The notes under the pieces: model-generated | Told to the model about the DNA's origin: nothing | What the model saw: only the letters and a program-made list of their open reading frames with translations | Database searches by the model: none | Part shown: positions 1 to 12,263 of the stretch, piece by piece | How positions within the stretch are numbered: the first letter of the stretch is position 1 | How the letters are laid out: each line of letters begins with the position of its first letter | Position numbers and translations under genes: made by a program | Origin: Cryptomeria japonica | Taxonomy: Eukaryota > Streptophyta > Pinopsida > Cupressales > Cupressaceae | Assembly: GCF_030272615.1 (NCBI RefSeq) | Contig: NC_081410.1 | Location: 122,452,640 to 122,516,639 of the forward strand | Length of the DNA stretch: 64,000 nt | Direction of reading: 5' to 3'

Positions 1-20
1 CTTCCTCCCTACACCTCTAC

Positions 21-1262
21 TTGGTGGGGAGATTCTTAGCCTTGAGACCCACAATAGATATGGTTAGAAGATGGGTTGGTTCCATATGGAAACTAAAAGG
101 TAGTTTCTCTATCTATGCTATGTCGGGGGGGATCTTTTTATTCAAATTCACTATAGAAGAAGACTTCATTTATATTATATCTGGTTCATGGTTTTACGAC
201 AAACACTACTTAACTCTCTCTAAGTGGAAACTGGGGTTTGACCCTAGTACAGACCTCCTCAGACTGGCGTCGGTATGGATCAGACTCCCTGGCCTCCCTT
301 TGGAGTTCTGGAATGACACCATTTTTAGATGGATTGGTAACTCTTTTGGTCAGTTCGTTACTATTGACAATGTGACGATGCAAAAGTCTAGGCTAGTTTT
401 TGCTCGGCTATGTGTGAATGTGGTTGTTAACAACCCCCTCCCTAACTTCATAGCTCTTAAATACAAATGGGGTAAATGGACGAAGGCTATTGTCTATGAG
501 AATGCCTCCCTTTATTGTTAAAGGTGTGGAAAAAATGGTCATGTAATAGCTGACTGCCCGGTCCCTCCGCCTATGCAGGAAAAACTAAAGGAGAAGTTGT
601 TGTCCTCGGGTATTGTCAATGTGGAGGCAACTCAAAATGTTAACCCCCCCAATCCCTCAGTTATGGAAAATATTGAGGATCAGACCAAGAACTTGAAGGA
701 AAGGGAGCATCCTCAAGATACTATTGAGGAGGGCTACCCCTTCTTGGAAGGTATTCTTAATATGATGAAAACCCATGACCCCAAGGTGGCACCTCCCTCC
801 TCGGGGAGATGCTTGGGCCCAAACTTAGAAGAGGGAGAGATCTCCCAGATGAAGGTAGAACAAGAAGGACTAAAAGTGAAAGAGTGCTTCAGAGAGAATG
901 AAGGGTACAACGAGATCTCTTTATCTGTGCTCAAGTAGCTAAATCCCGACACTATGGGAGATAGTGGGAGAAGCATATGGTGCACTAGGGCTGGGCCCAT
1001 GCCTTTCAAAGGAAACATCCTAGATCCAACCACCTCTTCTTCTACTACTAGATCTACAGGGGAGATCATTGTTATCTCTCATGGAAGTCATTCTGCCACA
1101 TCATCGCCTGTGGATAAAGAGAAAGAGGAATGGAAAGAACCTAAAAGAAAAACTAGAGGAAATAAGAGGGCGGATGTTGGAAACGACTCTAAACTAGGCA
1201 GACCCTCTAAGAGGACCCTCAGGACTAAGGTAATGACCAGAGAAATTTCTAGTGGACCATAA
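21..1262 (+). pseudogene. LINE ORF1 (DUF4283 and zinc-knuckle, gag-like)
   Basis: Nucleic-acid-binding ORF1 protein of a plant L1 element, expected to coat the LINE RNA. About residues 1-150 match the DUF4283 pattern (VWIRLPGLPLEFWND, then a basic region). A zinc knuckle follows at about 516-558 with spacing C-X2-C-X4-H-X4-C. An in-frame TAA at 519-521 falls inside the knuckle, directly after its first cysteine, and a TAG follows at 936-938. The frame is otherwise open to a TAA at 1260-1262. The C-terminal half is charged and low-complexity, as usual for these proteins. The true start may lie upstream of the window. ORF2 begins 32 bases after the final stop, a normal L1 spacing. Confidence 0.82.
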
Positions 1263-1294
1263 TTAACTCTGGCAACATCTAAGAAAGGCAAGAA

Positions 1295-2612
1295 ATGAAG
1301 TTCCTTTCATGGAACTTAAGGTGTTTAAACAACCCCCCGAAGCAGTATGCTCTTAAGAAATGCATAGTTACCAATAAGTTTGATATTATTCTAATCCAGG
1401 AGGTGAAAATGACCTATCAAAAATTTTCTACTCGTGTGGACAGTATATGGCCAGGTGTTGTCTTCTATTATAGTGAGGCGGAAGGTGCTTCAAGGGGAAT
1501 TGCTACTCTCTAGAATAAGAGCAAGTTGGATGGGCACGTTGTTGGCCTTTCTCACAAATTTCTTACTACTATGCTCACTATGAACAACATCTCATGGTAC
1601 TTCAACATTTATGCTCCTAATACTAGATATGGTTAGGCTTTCGTCTGGGAGGAAATCACTACCTTCATGACTAATAATAGGGAGGCAATGTTCATGTTAG
1701 CCAGTGACTTTAACACCCCCCTTTTTCCCTCTGAGAAGTTAGGAGGTCTAACTGATTATAGTGATAGCATGCTTGAATTTGATGACTTCATTAGAAATAA
1801 CGAGTTACTTGATCTTGACCTTCAAGGGAATCCTTTCACCTGGTCTAACAATAGAAAAGGCTCTAATCTGATTCAAGTCAGGTTGGATAGGTTTCTGATC
1901 TCTGCCAAGTTGGACCTTGGAAACAATTCCTTGCTCTTGTCTCTCTCGTGCACTATCTTTGACCATTCCCTGATCCTCCTTTCTTGAGTTGACAAGCCAA
2001 CCTCGGGCCCAATACCCTTTAGGTATGAGATTATGTGGTACTCTCACCCGGACTTCAAACAGTGTATCCAAAATTGGTGGAACTCCCCTGTTCAAGGTTC
2101 TTCTATGTTTAGAATCGCTAAAAAGATGGAGATAATCAAAAGGGAGGTTAGAGCCTAGAGTAAATCTTCCTTTGGTCATATCTCCAAGAGAAATAAGGAG
2201 GTTGAAACCAATTTGGACCACGTCTAGAGAACCATTGCGGAGGGGATTACCTCAATGGATATCCACAAAGAGGAGGAATGTTGGAGACAAAAATGGAAAG
2301 AAATCACGAGCCTTGAAGAAATCTACTGGAAGCAAAGATCCATAATCCAGTGGTTAACTAAGGGGGATAGGGACACTTCCTTCTTTCACAGATCTTCTTC
2401 AAAGCACAAAAGGAGGAACACTATCCGATTTATTTTCAATAACAAAAATGAGGAATTGGTGGGGAATAGAGAGATTGGTCAATGGGATTCTCTATACTTT
2501 GCTAATTCTTACACGAATGATAGAGCTAGAGAACCTACTAAGGTTAGTGATAAGCTTCTCAATATTATCCCTCAAGTCCTGAATGATGATGACAATGAGT
2601 TGCTAATGAGTC
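1295..2612 (+). pseudogene. LINE ORF2, endonuclease and linker part
   Basis: The start is the ATG that opens the pattern MKFLSWNLRCLNNP, where the N of SWN is the conserved metal-binding asparagine of the exonuclease-endonuclease-phosphatase fold. IQEVKM (the catalytic E), a degenerate SDFN motif and the region LDLDLQGNPFTWSN follow. This nuclease nicks target DNA to prime LINE reverse transcription. The whole block is in one frame but carries stops at 1511 (TAG), 1634 (TAG), 1985 (TGA), 2156 (TAG) and 2225 (TAG). The C-terminal part has the typical linker motif WLTKGDRDTSFFH at about 2352-2390. The block ends at the copia-1 insertion and resumes in frame at 9835. It is dead, but by point mutations only. 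Confidence 0.85.
2608..2612. repeat. Left target-site duplication of copia-1 (GAGTC)
   Basis: GAGTC directly before the LTR start; the identical GAGTC is found directly after the other LTR at 9830-9834. Removing the element and one copy restores the LINE reading frame. Confidence 0.9.
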
Positions 2613-4042
2613 TGATGAATAATGATGAACAAGAGATACCCCAATCGGTACTAAGAGGGGGGGGGTGAATCAATACAGATAAAAAATTTCACAACAACTT
2701 ATCTAGTTAAAACAATACCAACTAGTTATCACCATTACTGAACTTAACCATGAGAATACTGGTTAAACACAGTAAGACACTAGACACCATAAATTGATAA
2801 GTCTGAACAATTCAAATACGATCAATACTTGCCATCAACTTCACCCATAAACATATGCACATGTGGTCTACTAGAAATACCATAACCTATTAACTCTGCA
2901 TGCATAATCTTACAACCAAATACTTCATAAACATCACATGAAAAATGCATAACACATAACACAGATTTTTCACTTGGAAACCCAAATGGCAAAAACCACG
3001 GTGGGGATGAATACCCACAAGCTTGTTTTTGAACTCTTTTGAAGCTCGCCTTGTTAGGAGCCTAGTTCGGTTAAAGACTTTACAATAAGGTTTTGTTAGG
3101 AATCGATCCTGTTAGAGATCACGCGGTTAAGGGATGGCTATATACCCTATTAAAGGTTGAAACCCTACTAAAGGTTACCTTGCTAGAGGATTTAAAGAAC
3201 TCAATGATCTTGAGTCACCTGGTTACAGATTTTACAATAATCCTGTTAAAGCTACCCGGTAAAGGGATTTCCAACTGTTGAAATTATTAGAAGACAATAG
3301 GTAAAACTCTGATCTAATAACAACACTACATGCTGAGGCAGATCCTTTTCATATCCTCTACTCTGCAATCACACTCTGCAGTTTCCCTTTTACTGGTCTG
3401 GCAAGTATCAAGTATCTCATCACTTGGATACACACACACACACAACATTTACCAATAACTTTACAATAACAAACACTATCGACCTTATAGACATCAGTCA
3501 AGTTGGTATCATAAACCCTAAACCCTAAGCATCTTAGGTTTACAACACAGGCGGTCCAATCCTGATTGTCCAAACACTTTGCATAGAGCATTACAATTTC
3601 AAACAGATCACAAGACAATCTGTATCATTCATTCTTCACTACACATGGGAATCAGTAACCCATCACACTTTCTTCTCATACCACTAAGAAGAATGATCAT
3701 TCCTTAGGTAGACTTCAAACACGGTCGATCTTCTCGCGCAAGATCCTCAAGAAAATCCTTCACGTGCACAAGGCTAATGTGGAATCTCGATCTCATTCAC
3801 ATCTCTTAGCTAGCTCATCACATAGTATCATCGGTTGCCACGCACAAGCTGGGTCATCAAACCGATAACCCTAGAGCTGAGACTACCAACCGGTAGTCAC
3901 ACTAAGTGAAACCCTGACATCGATTCACTACATCTCTTCATGCCTCTTCATACCGGTTCACTTGAACTTATTGAAATCAATGACAACATACATTATCATC
4001 ATATCAACATACTGGTTCATCATATGTCAATGATATCCAACA
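2613..4042 (-). repeat. copia-1 3' LTR
   Basis: Long terminal repeat of about 1,430 bp, alignable throughout with 8458-9829. The ends on the plus strand read TGATGAAT and TATCCAACA. It starts near a short G run (TCTAAGAGGGGGGGGGTGAATC-like), which is also present in the other LTR. It is longer than its partner because of scattered indels. ORFs across it are chance readings. Confidence 0.92.
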
Positions 4043-4055
4043 ATCTCCCCCTTTG
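4043..4055 (-). other. copia-1 polypurine tract
   Basis: On the minus strand the sequence reads AAAGGGGGAGAT immediately before the LTR start TGTTGG. This is the expected primer site for plus-strand DNA synthesis. copia-2 has the same tract at the same place. Confidence 0.85.
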
Positions 4056-4457
4056 GCATTGATGATAATACTCAGTTTAGCATTGCGATTGAAAACATTA
4101 TAAACAAGTGTATTTGCATCATCAGTTATCTTCTCCCCATACATCATATATCTTATCCCCCTTTGAAAACAATGCCAAAGTGGAGGCATAAGCTTCCAAA
4201 ATCTACTATGTTGCTCCCCCTAAGGAGTAGCATCCTTCAACACATCAATCCTGAAAGATTTGTCACTGTAGTACTTGACTGATGCGGAGCACACAACTTT
4301 AGTTGACTTGATGAAGGGGTAGAACCCCTAATTCACCTCTCAAATAGGTAAATGTAGTCTTCGGTAAGGGCTTAGTGAATATACATGCTAGCTGCTCCTT
4401 ACTGGAAACATGTTGTAGTACAACCTCCTTATTCTGAACTTTTTCCCTCAAAAAGTG
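4056..4457 (-). other. copia-1 3' end of pol and untranslated region
   Basis: About 400 bases between the RNase H stop and the polypurine tract. On the minus strand, past the stop near 4458, decayed C-terminal RNase H sequence can still be followed in places. Nothing else is seen. Confidence 0.6.
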
Positions 4458-7043
4458 TTATTTAAGCTCAATGTGCTTAGTTCTAGCATGCAATACCGGA
4501 TTCTTGGAAATATTTATTGCACTTGTGTTATCACAAAATATATTCACCTGTTCAGATACAGGTACCTTGAAACCTTCCAATACATGCTTCATCCAAATTG
4601 CTTGAGTGCAGTTCATAAATGTTGCCACATATTCTGCTTTAGCTGTAGATTGGGAAATATAGCTCCGCTTCTTACGTGTCCATGATACTAATCTTCCACC
4701 AAGAAAGAATGCTCCACTAGTTGTGCTCTTCTGGTCATCTACATTACTTGCCCAATCGGCATTAGTATATACCTTGAGATTATAGTCACCATTATATGGA
4801 TACCACAATCCATAATCAACTACTCCTTTCAGATATCTAAGAATCCTTTTGACAGCTACCAAGTGGTATTCTCTTGGACATTTCTGAAAACAAGCTACTA
4901 TGCCTAATGCATGAGCAATATCTAGTCTGCTATGCACCACATAGTGCAGCTTACCGATCATTGACCAGTACTCTTTTTCATTCACCAGTGTTGAATCATC
5001 TTCCTTGGTTAGTTTACAGCCAATCACCATCGGTGTAGCAATCGGTTTTCTTTCCTCCATGCCAAAAGTCTTTAATACCTCTTTGACATACTTGGACTGG
5101 GTAATAAAGATACCCTCTTTCATTTGCTGAATTTGTAAACCAATGCAAAACTTTATCTCTCCTATCAAAGACATCTCAAACTCTTTCTTTATTTCATATG
5201 CAAACACATGACTCATTTTATCATCTCCTCCAAAGATTATGTCATCCACAAACACTTCACAGATCAGAATCTGATCACCTTCTGATTTCAAGTAGATGTT
5301 GCTATCTTCACTTATTTTCTGAAATCCAATCTTCACAAGATGAGAGTGTAGTCTTTCATACCACGCCCTAGGTGCTTGTTTCAGTCCATACGGGGCTTTG
5401 TGTAATCTACACACCATGTCACTGTCTTCTGATAAGGAAAACCCTTTTGGTTTCTCTATATACACTTCTTCTTCTAGGATTCCATTTAGAAAATTAGACT
5501 TCACATCCATCTGATAAACCTTTAATCCCTTAAATGTTGTAAATGCAAGTAGCATTCAAACACCTTCTAGTCTAGCCACAGGAGAACAAGTTTCTCCATA
5601 CTCTTCTCACTCTTCCTGAGCATATCCTTTGCATACAAGCCTAGCCTTGTTTCTTACAACTGAGCCTTCTTCATTCAACTTATTCCTAAAGACCCATTTG
5701 GTACCTATGACATTTTTATGTTCCGGTCTAGGCACCAAAGACCATGTTGCATTCTTTTCTATCTGGTCTAGCTCCTCTTCCATTGCTTTAATCCAGTCTT
5801 CATTTGTAAGAGCTTCTTTGGAAGTCTTGGGTTCAAATTCAGAAATCATGCAAGAGTTTTCTTTCACTTTTCTTCTCGTGAGTATCCCTGCATCTTTATC
5901 TCCTATGATTTGCTTTGGATCATGATGTAGCTTTACATATCTATGAATGATTCTAGTATGATCTGCTAGCTTTTCTTCTTCTTCTTCACTAACTTCTTCT
6001 TCTTCTCTCACTGCAGCTTCTACCGGTACAGGAACATTAAGATCTTTACAAGTTTCTTTCTTAACTGGTTCCCAAAAGGCTATACCCGGTTCATATTCCA
6101 CTTCTTCACTGCATGTTTCCTCAGGTTCCTCAGGGGATTCATCAACCTTGACATTGATACTTTCAAAAATTCTCCGAGTTCTATTGTTGTAGCACTTGAG
6201 AGCTTTTCTCTTAGTGGAATATCCCAAAAATATTCCTTCATCACATTTTGCATCAAATTTGCTCAGATGTTCACCTCTCTTGATATAGCACTTACTACCA
6301 AACACTTTAAAGCAACTCACAGTGGGAGTTTTCTCGGTCCAATACTCATAAGGAGTTTTATCTTTTCCTTTCTTGATGAGTATCTGGTTCATAGTATAGA
6401 CTACAGTGCTCACCGCTTCTCTCCAAAAAGAGTGAGCAACCTTTCCATGGATTAGCATTGTTCTAGCCGCTTCAACTACAATCCTGTTATTTCTCTCTGC
6501 TATGCCATTCTGTTGTGGTGTCCTTGGGGCAGACAACTGCCTCTTGATACCATTATCTTCATAGTACTTATTGAATTCATCAGAAGTGAATTCTCCTCCT
6601 TGATCAGTTCTCAGGCATTTTATCTTTTTACTACTTTCTTTCTCTACTAATGCTCTGAAAGTTTTGAATTTTCCAAATGCTCTAGACTTGTCTTTCAAGA
6701 ATGTGACCCACATCATTCTTGAGCAGTCATCAGTAAGAATCATAAAATACCTATCTCCCTGAATACTTCTAGTTTTTATAGGACCACACAAATCAATATG
6801 CACAAGATCAAGTAAATGCTCTGCTAAGAAAGACTTACCTTTAAAAGTTGAGGAAGACATCTTCCCAAGTTGACATTCTCTGCATAAAGAATTCTCAGGT
6901 TTGTTCAGCAAAGGTAATCCTCTTACCGCCTTGATCTTACTAGCTTTAACAATATTGTCAAAGTTCATATGGCAAAGTCTCCTATGCCATATCCAACTGT
7001 CATCAAAATTAGCCATTAGACACCAACTTATCTTGGCATTCAA
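4458..7043 (-). pseudogene. copia-1 integrase, reverse transcriptase and RNase H
   Basis: One frame running from 7043 down to 4458, broken by stops around 5607 and 5556. The integrase has the zinc-binding H-H-C-C (WHRRLCH, later LCRECQLG) and the acidic triad in HIDLCGP, RTDQGGEF and NGIAERN. The glycine-rich GKDKTPYEYW and FGSKCYIK blocks follow, then an acidic linker. The RT starts with KWVFRNKLNEEG and carries the catalytic [11 protein letters not shown]. RNase H has the SQSTAKAEYVA and FCDNTSAINIS motifs. A stop follows TKHIELK, where intact relatives continue for about 60 residues. The parts are complete enough to classify but not to function. Confidence 0.9.
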
Positions 7044-7193
7044 CTAAAATAGGTTACCTTTGGTCTTCTTATCGGTCGCAATAACTTCACCACTCTTCCC
7101 AATTATACTACAAATTCCACCTTTGAATTCCAGAACTAATCCTTTGTCATTTAGCTGAGCAACACTCAACAGTTTATGCTTAAGACCTTCTAC

Positions 7194-8386
7194 CTAGTAG
7201 ACATCATCTGCACTTCTCTTTCCATTCAATGAGATGGATCCTTTACCTTTCACCAAGCATGGTGCATCATTGCTAAATCTGACACCTCCATCATATTCCT
7301 CCAGAGACAGAAACTTTCTCCAGTCACCAGTCATGTGGTGAGAACAACCACTATCAATTATCCACTCATTAGAGTTATCAATGTGAGAGAAAAGAGCTTT
7401 CTTGTAAGACACTTCTTCCTTTATTGCTACAAACACTATGTCTTCATTTTCTTCATCCTCTGATTCTTCATCAGTGACACCTTCATCCACAACAACTAGA
7501 CAATTTCTTCTGTTTCTTCCTTTATATTTTCTAAACCTCTCTGATTTATCCTTATTGTCATTGTTAGGACAATTAACAACTATATGTCCTATCTTGTTGC
7601 AAGAAAAACATTTCAAAGGAAGTTTACCTCTATATTTTCCAGTTCCCTTCAGAAGTCTTTTAGCAAGAAGAGCTTCAAACTCCATTAGAATCTCTTCATC
7701 ATCCATATCTTTGCATTGTTTGGACTCATAACTGGTACTAGTTTCTTTTTCTTTTCTGGATGGTACAATAGATTCTTTAAAGGCTGATTCAGTCTTCTGA
7801 ACATTTCCATCATAGCTATTCAACTCATATGTAGTTAACTTTGCAATAATAGAATCTAAGGATACCTTGGTTTTATCAATAGACCTTAGTTCCTGGATAG
7901 CAGCAACTCTAATTGCATAGATTGGTAATAATGATCTAAGGACTTTACTAACAATAGTGGTATCATCAATAGTTCCACCAGCGCTTTTGATATCTCCAAC
8001 CACAGTCTTAATCCTAATGCCATACTGTTGAATGGTTTCACCTTCAACCATCCTCATATCCTCAAATTTACCTCTAAGGCTTTCTTTACATGCTCATCAC
8101 CACCATAGATGTTTTCCAGTGTATCCCATACATCCTTAGGTGTGTCCTTGTCTTGTACATCAATAAACTCAATATCTGATAGGCTGTTGATAAGAGATTC
8201 CATGACTTTCCCATTTTCTTGGATCTCTCTCTTCTGATCATCAGTTAGAGTGCCAATGGGAGTAACATAGGCATTCTCAACATATCTCCAGTGTTGAGCA
8301 CCCATACTCTTGATGTAAATCTTCATTCTGTCCTTCCATATCTTAAAGTTATCTCTATTGAACTTAGGACCTTCCCTCTTCATCAT
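7194..8386 (-). pseudogene. copia-1 gag and protease
   Basis: The gag N-terminus (8386-8054) has the copia gag pattern FNRDNFKIWKDRMKIYIKS. A frameshift near 8055 moves the rest to the frame 8057-7194. This contains the UBN2-type gag body, a zinc knuckle KCFSCNKIGHIVVNC (C-X2-C-X4-H-X4-C) near 7605-7565, an acidic spacer, and the protease active site EWIIDSGCSHHMTGD near 7362-7318. A stop at 7194 truncates the protease, but the frame resumes into integrase at 7043. In a live element this is one polyprotein with pol. Confidence 0.88.
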
Positions 8387-8443
8387 TACAGTAGGATCTT
8401 TTACCTCAAGTGGTTAAGCTTATATCAGCGAGGACCTGGAGGC

Positions 8444-8455
8444 GCTCTGATACCA
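8444..8455 (-). other. copia-1 primer binding site
   Basis: The minus strand reads TGGTATCAGAGC, two bases inside the 5' LTR. This is the usual Ty1/copia site, complementary to the 3' end of initiator methionine tRNA. It is a perfect match. Confidence 0.95.
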
Positions 8456-8457
8456 AT

Positions 8458-9829
8458 TGATGAATAATGATGAACAGTAGATACCCCAACTGATACTGAG
8501 AGGGGGGGTGAATCGATACAGATAAAAAATTTCACAACAACTTATCTAGTTAAAACAATACCAGCTGGTTATCACCACTACTGAACTTAACCACGACAAT
8601 ACTGGTTAAATACATTAAGACACCAGACACCATAAATTGATAAGTCTAAACACTTCAAATACGATCAATACTTAACATCAACTTCACCCATAAACATATG
8701 CATGTGGTCTACTAGAAATACCATAACCTATTAACTCTGCATGCATAATCTTACAACCAAATACTTCATAAACATCACATGAAAAATGCATAACACATAA
8801 TACATAGATTTTTCATGTGGAAACCCAAATGGGAAAAACCACAGTGGGGATGAATACCCACAAGCTTGTTTTTGAACTCTTTTGAAGCTCGTCCTGTTAG
8901 GAGCCTAGTCCGGTTAAAGAATTTATAATAAGGTTCTGTTAGGAACCGATCCTGTTAGAGATCACCCGATTAAGGGATGGCTATATACCCTGTTAAAGGT
9001 TACCTCGCTAGAGGATTTAAAGAACTCAATGATCTTGAGTCACGTGGTTACAGGTTTTACAATAAGCTTGTTAAAGCTACTCGGTAAAGGGATTTCCAAC
9101 TATTGAAATGATTAGAAGACAACAGGTAAAACTCCGAACTGATAACAACACTACATGCCAAGGCAAATCCTTTCCATATCCTCTACTTTGCAGTTTCCTT
9201 CTTATTGGTCTGGCAAGTATCAAGTATCTCATCACTTGGATACACACACACAATATTTGCCAACAAATTTACAATAACAAACATCATCAACCTTATAGAC
9301 ATCAGTCAGGTTGGTATCATAAACCCTAAACCCTAAAAATCTTAGGTTTACAACACAAGCCATCCAATCCTGACTGTCCAAACACTTTTCATAGAGCATT
9401 ACAATTTCAAACAGATCACAAGACAATTTGCATCGTTCATTCTTCACCGCACATGGGAATCAGTAACCCATCACTCTTTCTTCTCATACCACTAAGAAGA
9501 ATGATCATTCCCAAGGTAGACTTCAAATGCGATCGATCTTCTCATGAAAGATCCTCAAGAAAATCCTTCACATGAACAAGGTTGACATGGAACCTTGATC
9601 TCATTCACATCTCTTAGCTAACTCATCACAGAGTATCATCGATTGCCTCGGACAAGCTGGGTTGTCAAACTGATAACCCTAGAGCTAAGACTACCAACCG
9701 GTAGTCACACTAAGTGAAACCCTAACACCGGTTCACTACATCTCTTAATGGCTCTTCATACCAGTTCACTTGAACTTATTGACATCAATGACAACATACT
9801 GGTTCATCATATGCCAATGATATCCAACA
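8458..9829 (-). repeat. copia-1 5' LTR
   Basis: About 1,372 bp, the partner of 2613-4042. It has the same TG and CA ends and ends next to the target duplication at 9830-9834. Many substitutions and small indels separate the two LTRs, so the insertion is not recent. Confidence 0.92.
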
Positions 9830-10565
9830 GAGTCATGTGTCTGAAGATGAAGTTAAAGAGGTGGTTTTTGCAATGGTTGCCTTTAAGGCCCTTGGACCTG
9901 TCGTCTTCCCTCTGGCTTTCTTTCAGGTGTTCTATGAAACTCTGAAGTATGACTTAATCAAAGATACTAGGGACTTCATTCACAATGGGAACCTTCTAAA
10001 AAAATTGAATAAACTTTCATTGTTTTGGTTCCCAAAGTTCCTGACCTAAAGTTTATGACTGATTATCACCCCATCAGCCTGTGCAATTTGGTCTACAAGT
10101 TGTTGTAAATAGAATTAAACCCCTTCTTGATAGATGTATCAGTCCCTCTTAGAGGGGTTTTGTTCTGGGCAGGCAAATTCTTGATGTGGTCATAACTACC
10201 CATGAGGTCATCCACTCCATGGAGAAAATTCACAACCCAGATATGCCTCTTAAACTTGACATCTCAAAGGTTTATGGTAAATTTAACTAGAAGTTCATGT
10301 ATGTTGTTCCATCCAAGATGGGATTTTGGGGAATATTCCTCGATATTATCAAGGTGGTGGTGAATGTGTTCACTATTCAGTGATTGTCAAGGACACCCCT
10401 TGGGGATTCTTCAAGGCTAGGAAGAGACTAAGGCAAGGGGACCCTCTCTCACCTTATTTTTTTATTATGGTGCAGAATTTTTGAGGAGGAACTTCTCCCA
10501 ATTAATTAGGACTAGAAAAATCTGGAGGGTGAAAGTTGTTTCTACCCTTCCTCCGGTGGTTATGC
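9830..10565 (+). pseudogene. LINE ORF2, reverse transcriptase N-terminal half
   Basis: Continues ORF2 in frame after copia-1: EDEVKEVVFAMVAFKALGP corresponds to the conserved KAPGPDGF entry of LINE RT. A stop ends the frame at 10047-10049. Beyond a nearby frameshift, readable pieces continue: TDYHPISLCNLVYK, SQRGFVLGRQILDVV-like, LKLDISKVYGKFN and LRQGDPLSPYFF. These are RT blocks in the correct order. The catalytic FFDD lies beyond the copia-2 insertion, at 17662 onward. Decay here is heavier than in the third block. Confidence 0.82.
10561..10565. repeat. Left target-site duplication of copia-2 (TATGC)
   Basis: TATGC precedes the LTR; TATGT follows the other LTR at 17662-17666. One C/T difference has accumulated. 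Confidence 0.8.
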
Positions 10566-11838
10566 TATTAGGATAACCTGTGAACAACTGAGAGGGGGGG
10601 GGGGGGGGGGGTGGGGGGGGGGGGGGGGTGATTCAGTTGTTAACAAATTATAACTTGTAATCCACTTAATAACCTTAAACAGATCACGTACCGCTAAAGC
10701 ACATACAGATGTTGGTAGGAATAGATACCGGTAAGCAATACAACTTAACAATTAAACAGTGCAAAGTAACCATACCACATAAAACCATGAGTTGTATGTG
10801 GAAAACTTGGAAAGGGAAAAACCATGGTGGGAAGCCTACCCACAGTTAGATGATAATTCTATAAAAAGTATTTGTTACAATGAGGGGCCTGCACTTACGA
10901 GAAGGCACACTGCCTAGAGCATACTGCTCATTACAAAAAGAGTCTCACTGACTACAAAGTGGTTACAACCTTCTCAAGATAAATGGACAACAATCTAATA
11001 GAGTGAAATGCCAGAAATAGCATCTATCATGCATGATTACAATCCCGGTTAATCTCAATGCCGGAGAACTAAATCCTCTTTTGAATCCAATTCGATCACC
11101 AATGATCGATCAACTCCTCTGCCTAAATGATATTACAATATTCGCACATTACATTCTTTGACCATGACCTTTTCCTTAACCATGATATATTACAAAGAGT
11201 TTTTACCTCTTATTTATACAAATCCTAAGGCCTAAATCGATTAGGTCGGCCACCTAAAAGATATTACAATATAAATCCATATTACAATGATATGCCATTT
11301 CGGCTTAAGACCAAAACAACAATGATAAATCCATAGATCATCTCGAAACGTCGCGATAATGTGTAGAGAACACACTAACATGATACCGGTCCATAACCTA
11401 GATAGGTACCGGACCTATTCTGGGTCCACTACGCCAAAGCAAGTTCTTCAATAATTTGAAGCACGATCAAAGAACATCTTTAGCATCTTGAAATCCATGT
11501 AGAAATTGCACTGACATCAATTATGTATCCTGTCAAGATTCCTCAGTGAAAGCTCTGCCAGTTAAACCTTAAACCAGTGTCGGTAAGGGTCTACCAGAAT
11601 GTATGACAACATCCCATTACCAAGTCAATACCAACTAACCAAAACATGCTCAAGAAGCATGTACCACATGTAACCAATCACATTCCATAGATCCAAACAT
11701 GTGAGAAGTGTCCAACAGATAGTCTCTTCTGTCGGTAACCAAAACCTGTCTGTCGGTAACCAACCATATCAGCTAGTGTTGACATCAATGACAAAACATC
11801 AATGCAACACATTATCAATTCATCCAATAATGCCAACA
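10566..11838 (-). repeat. copia-2 3' LTR
   Basis: About 1,273 bp, partner of 16425-17661. The first two bases read TA where the partner has TG, a single G-to-A change in the terminal dinucleotide. The other end reads GCCAACA in both. The LTR carries a greatly expanded G run at 10594-10628. Confidence 0.9.
10594..10628. repeat. Expanded poly-G tract in copia-2 LTR
   Basis: Eighteen G, one T, then sixteen G. The matching site in the partner LTR (about 16452-16460) is only CGGGGGG, and copia-1 LTRs have seven to nine G. The tract is a run-length expansion with potential to form G-quadruplexes, or possibly an assembly artefact. Confidence 0.9.
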
Positions 11839-11851
11839 ATCTCCCCCTTTG
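11839..11851 (-). other. copia-2 polypurine tract
   Basis: The minus strand reads AAAGGGGGAGAT next to the LTR start, identical to the tract in copia-1. Confidence 0.85.
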
Positions 11852-12263
11852 GCATTGATGGTAAAACTAGATGTGAAAAACATCTAAGTACCAAAAAGAT
11901 GCCAAACAAGTCCCCCCTTGTGGAAGAAAACCAACAATCTCCTGAATCACTCTCCCCCTAATGTATACAACTCCTTTTTTTTTCTTTTCACATCAGTATC
12001 TCTCCCCCTTTGACATTAATGCCAGAAATCTTACATAAATATCAAAGAAATAATGTAAACCTTTGTATCTCAAAGATAACTACTCCCCCTGAGTAGTAGC
12101 ACGACTCATCAATGCCGGAATGAATAGTGTCTCTGATAATGCATACCGGACTGATGACAAACTGCATCAATCAAGTCTCTGTCGGAGGGGCAGAAACCCC
12201 TAACCTGTCTCTCAAATACTCAAATGATTCCTTAGCCAACGGTTTAGTGAATATATCTACAAT
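11852..12263 (-). other. copia-2 3' untranslated region
   Basis: About 410 bases between RNase H and the polypurine tract, rich in CTCCCCCTTTG-like stretches on the plus strand. I see no gene in it. Confidence 0.55.

Larger units (their letters stand above)
2613..9829 (-). mobile_element. Ty1/copia retrotransposon copia-1, complete but inactive
   Basis: Full-length element on the minus strand, about 7.2 kb, with two long LTRs that begin TG and end CA, a perfect 5-bp target duplication, a PBS complementary to initiator methionine tRNA, a polypurine tract, and gag, protease, integrase, RT and RNase H in copia order. The integrase-before-RT order and the [10 protein letters not shown] motif assign it to Ty1/copia. 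It sits inside LINE ORF2. The gag has a frameshift and pol has several stops, so it cannot move by itself. It is related to copia-2 by protein and LTR sequence but is not the same copy. Confidence 0.95.

Noticed and set aside
3505-3530. Telomere-like AAACCCTAAACCCTAA in the copia-1 LTR
   Set aside because: Only two units, shared by both LTRs; it is part of the LTR and not a telomeric tract.
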